A DNA stretch of 5,449 nucleotides, taken from the NCBI GenBank assembly GCA_945485605.1, contig CALYSG010000114.1:1-5449 (forward strand), in the 5' to 3' direction. The position numbers and the translations under genes were made by a program. The stretch comes from an uncultured Clostridia bacterium. GTDB lineage: Bacteria > Bacillota > Clostridia > Oscillospirales > CAG-272. Below are positions 1 to 5,287 of this stretch, in pieces. Under the pieces are notes generated by a model. It was not told the origin of the DNA, did no database searches, and saw nothing but the letters and a program-made list of their open reading frames with translations. How positions within the stretch are numbered: the stretch's first letter is position 1; every line of letters starts with the position of its first letter.

Positions 1-109
1 TGCTATGGGCAAAAGAAAAAGCGCCGAAGCTACTCCGGAGACATTGTTTCTGTTTTCGAAACGTCATTTTTGGCGAGCAACCACCCTACGCCTGCTTTGA
101 AGTTTAGCT

Positions 110-129
110 CAAGCCTTTTTAAAGGCTTG
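110..129. repeat. Hairpin 1 of repeat unit A
   Basis: A perfect inverted repeat pairs CAAGCCTTT (110-118) with AAAGGCTTG (121-129), leaving only TT at the tip, so the real loop is probably 4 nt. The equivalent place in the next unit (307-324) also forms a hairpin around the same GCC/GGC core, although the flanking bases differ. Confidence 0.8.
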
Positions 130-135
130 CGGTTT

Positions 136-154
136 CCGAAGGCAGAGCCTTCGG
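136..154. repeat. Hairpin 2 of repeat unit A
   Basis: A perfect 8-bp stem pairs CCGAAGGC (136-143) with GCCTTCGG (147-154) around the loop AGA. It corresponds to 326-344 in the next unit, where two of the eight pairs have changed on both sides (C-G to G-C, A-T to C-G) and pairing is preserved. Confidence 0.85.
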
Positions 155-174
155 TCGCCGCCCGCAGGCGGCGA
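155..174. repeat. Hairpin 3 of repeat unit A
   Basis: A perfect GC-rich 8-bp stem pairs TCGCCGCC (155-162) with GGCGGCGA (167-174) around a CGCA loop. It directly abuts hairpin 2, so the two could stack in an RNA. In the next unit the outer TCGC/GCGA part (352-355 with 410-413) is still complementary, but about 54 bp with its own small hairpin lie between the arms. Confidence 0.8.
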
Positions 175-206
175 AACTCCCCTTAACGGCATTTTCTTTT
201 TGCTTA

Positions 207-245
207 GCTTTTTCTTTTGTGCCTGCTATAGGCAAAAGAAAAAGC
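207..245. repeat. T-rich/A-rich core hairpin, second repeat copy
   Basis: GCTTTTTCTTTTG (207-219) pairs perfectly over 13 bp with CAAAAGAAAAAGC (233-245), with a 13-nt loop. The T run lies inside the stem rather than after it, so this is not a normal intrinsic terminator in either direction. The same structure recurs at 449-487. Confidence 0.85.
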
Positions 246-306
246 GCCAATGCTACTTCGCAGACATTATTTCTGTTTCTCCATTCGCTTTTTTGAAGTT
301 TTCGCC

Positions 307-324
307 CGCCTTTTTCAAAAGGCG
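307..324. repeat. Hairpin 1 of repeat unit B
   Basis: CGCCTTTT (307-314) pairs with AAAAGGCG (317-324). Compared with the hairpin at 110-129 the closing pair next to the GCC/GGC core has changed from A-T to C-G, and one A-T pair has been added towards the loop. Confidence 0.8.
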
Positions 325-325
325 T

Positions 326-344
326 CGGCAGGCAGTGCCTGCCG
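326..344. repeat. Hairpin 2 of repeat unit B
   Basis: CGGCAGGC (326-333) pairs perfectly with GCCTGCCG (337-344) around the loop AGT. It is the positional and structural match of 136-154, with two compensatory pair changes and one loop change. Confidence 0.85.
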
Positions 345-370
345 CCCTGACTCGCATTTTATTCACTTAA

Positions 371-387
371 GGGTGAGGTCATCACCC
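371..387. repeat. Small hairpin inserted in repeat unit B
   Basis: GGGTGA (371-376) pairs with TCACCC (382-387) around a 5-nt loop. It has no sequence match in unit A and lies in the extra DNA that makes unit B longer. Confidence 0.6.
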
Positions 388-448
388 GGAGCTGAGGCTG
401 ACCGAAAAAGCGAGCGAAATCCCCCCAATGGCGCTTTCTTTTTGCTTA

Positions 449-487
449 GCTTTTTCTTTTGTGCCTGCTATGGGCAAAAGAAAAAGC
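449..487. repeat. T-rich/A-rich core hairpin, third repeat copy
   Basis: The 13-bp stem of GCTTTTTCTTTTG (449-461) with CAAAAGAAAAAGC (475-487) is identical to that of the second copy. Here a further upstream arm, GGCGCTTTCTTTTTGC (430-445), can compete for the same right-hand strand: 8 outer pairs with AAAGCGCC and 6 inner pairs with GCAAAA. The copy could therefore switch between two structures. Confidence 0.8.
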
Positions 488-520
488 GCCGAAGCTACTT
501 CGCGGGCATTATTTCTGTAA

Positions 521-569
521 AAAGAGTTCCCACCGACCAAGAAAACGGTTTGTGGGAACTTTGTTTTTA
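521..569. terminator. Probable bidirectional intrinsic terminator
   Basis: AGTTCCCAC (525-533) pairs over 9 bp with GTGGGAACT (552-560). On the plus strand the stem is followed by TTGTTTTT, and on the minus strand by CTTTTT. The 18-nt loop may contain a short ACC/GGT pairing. In the minus direction it would back up termination of guaB; in the plus direction it would end anything read through the repeat array. Confidence 0.7.
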
Positions 570-581
570 AGAAGAAGCGCT

Positions 582-613
582 CAAAGAAAGGCTCCCCTGT
601 GTAAGGGGAGCCT
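582..613 (-). terminator. Probable guaB terminator (minus strand)
   Basis: AGGCTCCCC (589-597) pairs over 9 bp with GGGGAGCCT (605-613), with a 7-nt loop. Read on the minus strand the stem is followed by TTCTTTGA, a moderate U tract, so it can stop transcription coming from guaB about 130 nt past that gene's stop codon. The plus strand has no U tract after the stem. The same kind of GGCTCCCC hairpin is, from general knowledge, a frequent interspersed motif in gut Clostridia. Confidence 0.55.
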
Positions 614-650
614 CCGCTGCGGTGGGATCGCTCATCGGCAAAAGCCTCTA

Positions 651-681
651 CCGAACCACCCGCTCAGCGGGTGGTTTTCGG
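651..681. repeat. Strong hairpin, 10-bp stem
   Basis: AACCACCCGC (654-663) pairs perfectly with GCGGGTGGTT (667-676) around TCA, and CCG (651-653) with CGG (679-681) adds an outer clamp beyond a TT bulge. The plus strand has a TTTT at the base of the stem, so weak plus-strand termination is possible. It is unrelated in sequence to the array at 1-518 and looks like a separate interspersed element. Confidence 0.7.
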
Positions 682-692
682 AAACCAATGAA

Positions 693-718
693 GGGAACCT
701 TCCCGAAAAAAGGTTCCC
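693..718. repeat. Hairpin just downstream of guaB
   Basis: GGGAACCTT (693-701) pairs over 9 bp with AAGGTTCCC (710-718), with an 8-nt loop. It is the first hairpin met after the guaB stop on the minus strand, about 25 nt past it, but only TTCATT follows there, so as a terminator it would be weak. It could protect the 3' end of the message. Confidence 0.6.
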
Positions 719-743
719 CGGCATCTCGCCTATCGTATATACG

Positions 744-2252
744 TTATCTCGACGTCTGAGCGGTCGAGCGGAGGGTGACATCGTGGTAACCTCCCTCGAC
801 GATACTCGTCGCCGAGACGAGAGTCATCTTTGCATTCTTCTGAAGGTCGGGAATACTCTTGACGCCGCAGTTGCACATAGTCGATTTGACCTTATAAAGG
901 CTCTTTTCAACGCCCTCATGGAGCGATCCGGCGTAGGTCACGTAAGAATCGACACCCTCCTCAAACTGGAGCGAGTTCGCGCCGCCAAGGTCGTATCTCT
1001 GCAAGTTTCTCGCGCGGTTTGAGCCTTCGCCCCAATATTCCTTCACGTAGGTACCGTTGACGAATAGCTTGTTTGTAGGGCTTTCGTCAAACCTTGCAAA
1101 GTAACGGCCGAGCATTATGAAATCCGCCCCCATAGCAAGTGCAAGTGTCATATGGTAGTCGAACACGATCCCGCCGTCGGAGCAGACCGGAACATAAATC
1201 CCGGTCTCACGGAAGTATTCGTCACGCGCCGCGGCGACCTCAATAAGAGCCGATGCCTGACCGCGTCCGATGCCCTTCTGTTCGCGTGTGATGCAGATCG
1301 AGCCTCCGCCTATGCCTACCTTCACAAAATCGGCACCCGCCTCTGCAAGGAAGCGGAAGCCGTCGCGGTCGACGACATTCCCTGCCCCGACCTTTACCGA
1401 GTCACCGTAGTTCTTCCTTATATATTCTATCGTTTTCTTCTGCCAGCAGGTATATCCCTCCGAGCTGTCGATGCAGAGGACATCTGCTCCCGCCTCAAGC
1501 AGAGCCGGCACGCGCGTCTCATAATCGCGTGTATTGATCCCCGCGCCGACCATATATCTCTTGTGTGAGTCAAGAAGCTCGTGCGGGTTGTTCTTATGAG
1601 ATGAATAGTCCTTTCTGAACACAAGGTAAAGCAGCCTTCCCTCACGGTCCACGATCGGAAGCGAATTCAGCTTGTGCTCCCATATTATGTCGTTTGCCTC
1701 TTTGAGCGTCGTCGATTCGGGAGCCGTGATAAGCCTTTCGCTCGGAGTCATAAAGTCAGCTACCTTATCATCCGGACTCATGCGTGAGATACGGTAATCG
1801 CGCCCCGTCACAATGCCGAGAAGCTTTCCGTTCGCACTTCCGTCGTCGGTAACGGGCATCGTTGAATGCCCCGTCATCTCAAAAAGGTTCAGAACGTCCG
1901 AAAGTGTGTTGTCGGGCCGAAGGTTTGAGTCGCTGACGACAAATCCCGCCTTGTAATTTTTCACTCTCGCGACCATTGCCGCCTCCGATTCTACCGACTG
2001 CGAGCCGTAGATGAAGGACATTCCGCCCTCCTTCGCAAGCGCGATAGCCATTCTGTCATCCGAGACCGACTGCATTATCGCCGAAACGAGCGGAATGTTT
2101 ATCGATACGGGACATTCTTCGACGCCCTTTCTGTATTTCACGAGAGATGTCTTGAGATCGACATTCGCCGGCGTGCAGCTTTCGTCGGAATATCCGGGTA
2201 TGAGAAGATATTCGCTGAATGTTCTTGAAGGTTCGTTGCAATAAGTTGCCAT
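744..2252 (-). CDS. guaB: IMP dehydrogenase (Tritrichomonas foetus-like subtype)
   Basis: This cytoplasmic enzyme oxidises IMP to XMP with NAD+, the committed step to guanine nucleotides. The 502-residue protein is full length. An N-terminal barrel part (IPLVSAIMQSVS, residues 53-64) is interrupted by a two-CBS Bateman module at about 105-220 (MTPSERLITA near 168). The barrel resumes with the NAD-contacting Asp262 (CIDSSEG) and the catalytic loop GIGGGSICITREQKG, with nucleophile Cys320. The IMP-binding SDGG has Asp359, and the mobile flap RARNLQRYDLGG carries the Arg419-Tyr420 dyad. As remembered, the T. foetus enzyme shares the loop and flap with numbering one lower. Lys311 and Glu432 sit where that enzyme has the residues linked to mycophenolic acid insensitivity. 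A slightly distant AAAGGA (2264-2269) precedes the ATG by 11 nt. I see no promoter in the 72-bp gap upstream, so the gene may be co-transcribed with the lipoprotein gene before it. Confidence 0.97.
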   Translation of the reverse strand: MATYCNEPSRTFSEYLLIPGYSDESCTPANVDLKTSLVKYRKGVEECPVSINIPLVSAIMQSVSDDRMAIALAKEGGMSFIYGSQSVESEAAMVARVKNYKAGFVVSDSNLRPDNTLSDVLNLFEMTGHSTMPVTDDGSANGKLLGIVTGRDYRISRMSPDDKVADFMTPSERLITAPESTTLKEANDIIWEHKLNSLPIVDREGRLLYLVFRKDYSSHKNNPHELLDSHKRYMVGAGINTRDYETRVPALLEAGADVLCIDSSEGYTCWQKKTIEYIRKNYGDSVKVGAGNVVDRDGFRFLAEAGADFVKVGIGGGSICITREQKGIGRGQASALIEVAAARDEYFRETGIYVPVCSDGGIVFDYHMTLALAMGADFIMLGRYFARFDESPTNKLFVNGTYVKEYWGEGSNRARNLQRYDLGGANSLQFEEGVDSYVTYAGSLHEGVEKSLYKVKSTMCNCGVKSIPDLQKNAKMTLVSATSIVEGGYHDVTLRSTAQTSR

Positions 2253-2281
2253 ATATTTTTATATCCTTTTTTATTTAATTG

Positions 2282-2312
2282 TGGGGCTGTCGCATAAGGC
2301 GCGACAGCCCCA
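2282..2312. other. 12-bp-stem hairpin between lipoprotein gene and guaB
   Basis: GGGGCTGTCGC (2283-2293) pairs perfectly with GCGACAGCCCC (2301-2311); T2282-A2312 adds a twelfth pair, with a 7-nt loop. On the minus strand it starts 10 nt after the tandem stop codons of the lipoprotein gene and ends about 29 nt before the guaB start. The sequence after it on that strand is A-rich (ACAATTAAATAAAAAAGG), not U-rich, and the plus strand also lacks a U tract. It could be a factor-assisted terminator, an attenuator or a message stabiliser. Confidence 0.75.
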
Positions 2313-2324
2313 AACCTGCGTTTA

Positions 2325-4226
2325 TTATGTTGATTCCACTCTCGTGACGGTTATCTTGCTCTGTCCGTAAACATAAGGAAGCTCGACTATGATCTGGTCA
2401 CCCTCGGTGCCGGCATAATAGAATTCCTTGTAGTTGCTGAGCGTGAAGAGAACTTTGTTGTAATCCTTATCGAGATATTTCTTATAGGCATGCGTTCCCT
2501 GCGGCCAGAGGACGAGAGTCGCATTTGCCTTTGTATACGCCTCGATAGTACCGCTGCTGTTGCCCCATGTCGTGTAACCGTGGTGAGCGACCTGGACTAT
2601 ATCGGACTTAAGATAATTGCCGAAATGTCTCGCGGCAGTCTGCATACCGTTACCGGTCGCGTCGCCCGTGCTGAGGTATGTCGTCTTACCTCCGAAGGTC
2701 ATCTTTATAATGATCGAAGTGGTGTTGAAGGCATTGCAGGGATTGGGTCCGAAGCTCTCGAGTGTGTAGAGGATTTCCATTTTTGCATCAGCTATGTAGT
2801 ATATCTGACCGACATGGACCTTATGCAGCTCGGCTTTAAAGGTATTGGCAGCCGCACGTATTGCGTCATCGGCCTTACCCGAACCGGTACTCCAGCCCTC
2901 GAATCCGCTGTCGTTCTTATAAGCCGAGGTCTTCTTAAGTGCGACAGATCTCTCTCTCTCGGACTGAGCCATGAAGTTCGCAAGTATTTTCTCGACCTTG
3001 ATACCTCTCGCATTTAGTGCCGCATACTGCTTTATAATACCGACATGGTCGCCGTGACCGTGCGTGATGATCCACGCGGCGATCGTCGGGGTATTCGTGT
3101 AATCCTTCGACTGCTCTTTAAGTGTATTGACAAAGTTATTGATACCGGATGCCGTGCCGAAACCGCCGTCAACGACGATGAAACGTCCGTCGGCAAGCCT
3201 GATCAAAAAGCTCTGACCGTTAGAAGCGTATTTTTTCTCTGAGGTGATGTAATATTCAAGTCCGAGCATCGTGATCTGCGAAGTAGTTACGGTCTTATAA
3301 ACATTTTCCGACTCAAGTCCGACCGCGGGAGCGAGCGGCTCGATGAGGATGCGGACGCTCTGGTCATACTTATAAAAGCCCGCATTGAGTGTGTATGCCG
3401 AGTTCGTGAAGGTAGCAAAGTGGTTGTCGGCAATATTGTTCTCGGTGTAGAGAGTGTAGCCCTCGGCGACGACCTTCTTCTTATAGTTCTCGAATTCCTC
3501 GAGAGAGGTCTTCTTTATTATGATCTCGTCGCAGTTCTGTCCGGAAAGGCGTTCGCCGGCATTGTAATACGAATAGAACGTACCGCCCTCGTATACCGGC
3601 ATGGCGCAGAGCTGCTGATGGCAGGTCTTCGAGATGTTGGCGTCAGCTACCTTAAGGGTGCTCTCGCCCTTCTCGGCATTATAGCCCGATACGACGAGAT
3701 TTACCAGCGCATTCGCGGCATCGAACATATAGGAGTCGGAGTAAGACACCAAGACAAGCTTATTTCCTACCGCCTTTACGGAGTAATCACCGTACGGGGT
3801 GGCGTTATATGCCGCCTTGGTCTCATTGTAGTTTGTCGCACCGACAAGTATCTCAACGGCAAGGGGATCGTGCTCGCTGTCGGGCTGTACCCAGTCATCG
3901 GTAAGCTGAGGAGTCACGCCGAACGTCTCGGCAAGTCTCTGAGAAATGTGCTGTGCCGCCTTCACCGTAGTGGAGTCGGTCGAAATACCGGCAGGGCGGA
4001 CGATCTTGAAATTAAGAGTCTTGTCATCTTCCTTTTTAAACACCAGTTCGTCGGGAGATGTGGGATCGGACGTCGTTGTCCCGGCGTCGGTAGGCGCCTC
4101 GGTAGTGTTTACCGCGTCAGTCGTCGTGTCATCCGGCGGAGTCACGGGATTCGTGCACGATGCAAAGAGTGCAAGCACCATAACGAGCACTAAAAGCATC
4201 GCCGAAAGTCTTTTCCATGCTTTCAT
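2325..4226 (-). CDS. Surface lipoprotein with C-terminal ComEC-like metallo-beta-lactamase hydrolase domain
   Basis: The 633-residue protein starts at the ATG at 4226, 7 nt after a perfect GGAGGT (4234-4239); an in-frame ATG at 4268 has no such site and would bury the signal peptide. MKAWKR and a hydrophobic stretch lead to the lipobox LFASC (Cys24), then a Thr/Asp/Pro-rich linker to about residue 58, so it should be lipid-anchored outside the membrane. Residues about 65-195 (EILVGATN, DYSVKAVGNKLVLVS) resemble the N-terminal fold seen in many secreted Clostridia glycosidase-like proteins. Residues about 200-325 form a middle domain I do not recognise. The last 300 residues are a metallo-beta-lactamase fold with THGHGDH (His389, His391, Asp393, His394), NTTSIII, STGD (Asp522) and VAHHG (His548, His549), the ComEC/COG2333 pattern. 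Metal-dependent phosphoester hydrolysis is expected and the substrate is unknown. Tandem TAATAA stops end the gene. Confidence 0.9.
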   Translation of the reverse strand: MKAWKRLSAMLLVLVMVLALFASCTNPVTPPDDTTTDAVNTTEAPTDAGTTTSDPTSPDELVFKKEDDKTLNFKIVRPAGISTDSTTVKAAQHISQRLAETFGVTPQLTDDWVQPDSEHDPLAVEILVGATNYNETKAAYNATPYGDYSVKAVGNKLVLVSYSDSYMFDAANALVNLVVSGYNAEKGESTLKVADANISKTCHQQLCAMPVYEGGTFYSYYNAGERLSGQNCDEIIIKKTSLEEFENYKKKVVAEGYTLYTENNIADNHFATFTNSAYTLNAGFYKYDQSVRILIEPLAPAVGLESENVYKTVTTSQITMLGLEYYITSEKKYASNGQSFLIRLADGRFIVVDGGFGTASGINNFVNTLKEQSKDYTNTPTIAAWIITHGHGDHVGIIKQYAALNARGIKVEKILANFMAQSERERSVALKKTSAYKNDSGFEGWSTGSGKADDAIRAAANTFKAELHKVHVGQIYYIADAKMEILYTLESFGPNPCNAFNTTSIIIKMTFGGKTTYLSTGDATGNGMQTAARHFGNYLKSDIVQVAHHGYTTWGNSSGTIEAYTKANATLVLWPQGTHAYKKYLDKDYNKVLFTLSNYKEFYYAGTEGDQIIVELPYVYGQSKITVTRVEST

Positions 4227-4300
4227 AAAAGTTACCTCCGTATTGCCGCAAGCGGCATAATATTTCACGCCGCACTTAATCGGCGGCTTCGGTAGCTTAT

Positions 4301-4328
4301 ATTATACCATTATTAACGAATATTTCAA
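4301..4328 (-). promoter_or_regulatory. Sigma-A promoter for the lipoprotein gene
   Basis: Read on the minus strand, TTGAAA (4323-4328) and TATAAT (4301-4306) are 16 nt apart, and TGG just before the -10 gives an extended -10. Transcription should start near 4294, leaving a leader of about 68 nt before the ATG at 4226. The leader contains GC-rich short inverted repeats (GCCGC/GCGGC around 4245-4256 and 4269-4287) that could fold locally. No known riboswitch is recognisable in it. Confidence 0.85.
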
Positions 4329-4408
4329 GCGTACTCGGGCATAATTTACTTCTTTTTCACAAATAAAAGGCGATCGAGGCTCTCCGAAACTAATTTTTTT
4401 CGACACGC

Positions 4409-4437
4409 TTTACAATATCTGTTCGTTGTGATATAAT
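4409..4437 (+). promoter_or_regulatory. Sigma-A promoter for the phosphatase-lipoprotein operon
   Basis: TTTACA (4409-4414) and TATAAT (4432-4437) are separated by the ideal 17 nt, with TGA before the -10 as an extended -10 element. The start site should be near 4444, giving a leader of only about 20-30 nt. The -35 region shares ACGCTT and nearby words with the divergent promoter at 4301-4328. Confidence 0.85.
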
Positions 4438-4459
4438 AGACCCGATAACTAATTTATTT

Positions 4460-4473
4460 AAAGGAGTTGATCC
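4460..4473 (+). promoter_or_regulatory. Unusually long Shine-Dalgarno-like sequence
   Basis: AAAGGAGTTGATCC matches the complement of the universal 16S rRNA 3' end (AAAGGAGGTGATCC) at 13 of 14 positions. The GGAG core (4463-4466) directly abuts the only usable TTG, so it does not fit that start by spacing. It fits best a start near 4473-4478, where only non-standard codons (CTT, ACG) are in frame. Confidence 0.7.
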
Positions 4474-5282
4474 TTACGCTCTACCCGACACTCGCCGTCA
4501 TGGAGGAGACGGTCAAAAGCGCACGCCCGCTGATCTTTGATCGCGACCTTGCTTCGGACGTTTCCGAGAAAGGCATATGCGACTATGTGACCAAAGCCGA
4601 TACCTCGGTTCAGTGCTTTATCAGATCCGCCCTTGAGAAATCCTTTCCCGACTGTGCATTCATGGGAGAAGAGAGTCCCGATCACAAAGTCGATCCCGAC
4701 GTTCCGACCTTTATTCTCGATCCGATCGACGGAACGACGAACTTCATCCACGGTTTTTGCCTCTCGGCGACCTCACTCGCCCTCGCATTCGGAGGTGAGA
4801 CCATTCTCGCAGTCATCTACAATCCCTTCACCGACGAGCTTTTCTCGGCTGAAAAAGGAAAGGGTGCCTTCCTGAACGGAAAGCCGATACACGTCAGCGA
4901 CGCGCCCGACCTTGCTCATTCGCTCGTATCCGTAGGTACGATGCCATACAGGAAGGAGACCGGATCCGGGTACTTCGGGCTCTACCGCGAGCTTTATCTC
5001 CGCGGTGTTGACATAAGAAGGACAGGCTCGGCGGCACTCGACGCCTGTTATGTTGCCGCGGGACGCTCTGACTGCTACTTAGAGAACGGACTCGGGACGT
5101 GGGATATTGCCGCGTCGCGCCTCATCGTTGCCGAGGCGGGAGGAATCATGACCGACTGGCATGGTGCCCCGACGACCCTCGACAGAGCAGTTAACGACGT
5201 CGTCGCCTCGAACGGAAAGGTCCACGCAGAGCTTCTCACACTTATTAAAGATCAACTTGAAAACCGAAATAACGGAGGATGA
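4467..5282 (+). CDS. Inositol monophosphatase family protein (SuhB-like)
   Basis: This is a Mg2+-dependent, probably lithium-sensitive phosphatase of small phosphate esters such as myo-inositol 1-phosphate; the true substrate cannot be read from sequence. Numbered from the TTG it has 271 residues, normal for the family. The metal and substrate motifs are complete and in order: VTKAD (Asp45), GEES (Glu68, Glu69), DPIDGTTNFIHG (Asp85, Asp88) and the C-terminal WDIAAS (Trp212, Asp213). The start is uncertain. TTG at 4467 has no spacer from its ribosome binding site, while the first ATG at 4500 lacks a site and would remove part of the first helix (YPTLAVMEETVKSARPL). A non-standard start at 4470-4478 is also possible. 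Its own promoter lies at 4409-4437, and the terminal codons GGA-GGA-TGA supply the ribosome binding site of the next gene, so the two are probably translationally coupled. Confidence 0.93.
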   Translation: MILTLYPTLAVMEETVKSARPLIFDRDLASDVSEKGICDYVTKADTSVQCFIRSALEKSFPDCAFMGEESPDHKVDPDVPTFILDPIDGTTNFIHGFCLSATSLALAFGGETILAVIYNPFTDELFSAEKGKGAFLNGKPIHVSDAPDLAHSLVSVGTMPYRKETGSGYFGLYRELYLRGVDIRRTGSAALDACYVAAGRSDCYLENGLGTWDIAASRLIVAEAGGIMTDWHGAPTTLDRAVNDVVASNGKVHAELLTLIKDQLENRNNGG

Positions 5283-5287
5283 TCGCA

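Larger units (their letters stand above)
1..518. repeat. Imperfect tandem repeat array, three copies of a core (period 223 and 242 bp)
   Basis: A core beginning TGCTAT(G/A)GGC and continuing with AAAAGAAAAAGCGCC, a variable GAAGCTACT-like stretch and CATT(A/G)TTTCTGT occurs at 1-55, 224-277 and 466-518. The second and third copies are preceded by a shared block (about 176-223 and 417-465) containing TTCTTTTTGCTTAGC and TTTTTCTTTTGTGCC. The first copy is cut by the window edge. Between cores the sequence has diverged but keeps the same order of landmarks: TTGAAGTTT, a GCCTTTTT hairpin, a GGCAG(A/T)GCC hairpin, then GCGAAA(C)TCCCC. No coding frame is conserved between the copies, so this is non-coding repeat DNA. 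It resembles REP/BIME- or MITE-like interspersed repeats of Clostridia, but the family is not identified and no transposase is present. Confidence 0.85.

Noticed and set aside
97..125. TTGAAG followed 17 nt later by TAAAGG as a plus-strand promoter in the repeat array
   Set aside because: The -10 match is poor and overlaps a hairpin arm, and the corresponding place in the next unit does not keep it.
1..518. Possible CRISPR array because of three regularly repeated blocks
   Set aside because: Repeats are long and imperfect, spacing is above 220 bp, the spacers are themselves homologous and hairpin-rich, and no cas gene is present.
250..570. 106-codon plus-strand open frame across the repeat array
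   Set aside because: It consists of repeat sequence, runs through several perfect hairpins, has no ribosome binding site, and its frame is not kept between repeat copies because the periods (223 and 242 bp) are not multiples of three.
734..743. CGTATATACG palindrome directly after the guaB stop codon
   Set aside because: It is a 10-bp self-complementary word with no second copy or partner site in the window, too short to assign a function.
459..1022. 187-codon plus-strand open frame
   Set aside because: It starts in the repeat core, crosses the terminator-like hairpins and then runs antisense to the 3' part of the well-supported IMP dehydrogenase gene; the composition is not protein-like.
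1152..3017. Other antisense open frames inside guaB and the lipoprotein gene (for example 1152-1568 and 2490-3017)
   Set aside because: All lie opposite genes with clear family motifs, and none has an own ribosome binding site or recognisable product.
3420..4193. 257-codon plus-strand open frame antisense to the lipoprotein gene
   Set aside because: It is long, but it is the mirror frame of a convincing gene with signal peptide and metal-binding motifs. It has no ribosome binding site and no recognisable domain.
4458..4751. 97-codon minus-strand open frame inside the phosphatase gene
   Set aside because: It mirrors the GEES and DPIDGTTNF coding region, so it is a shadow of the real gene.
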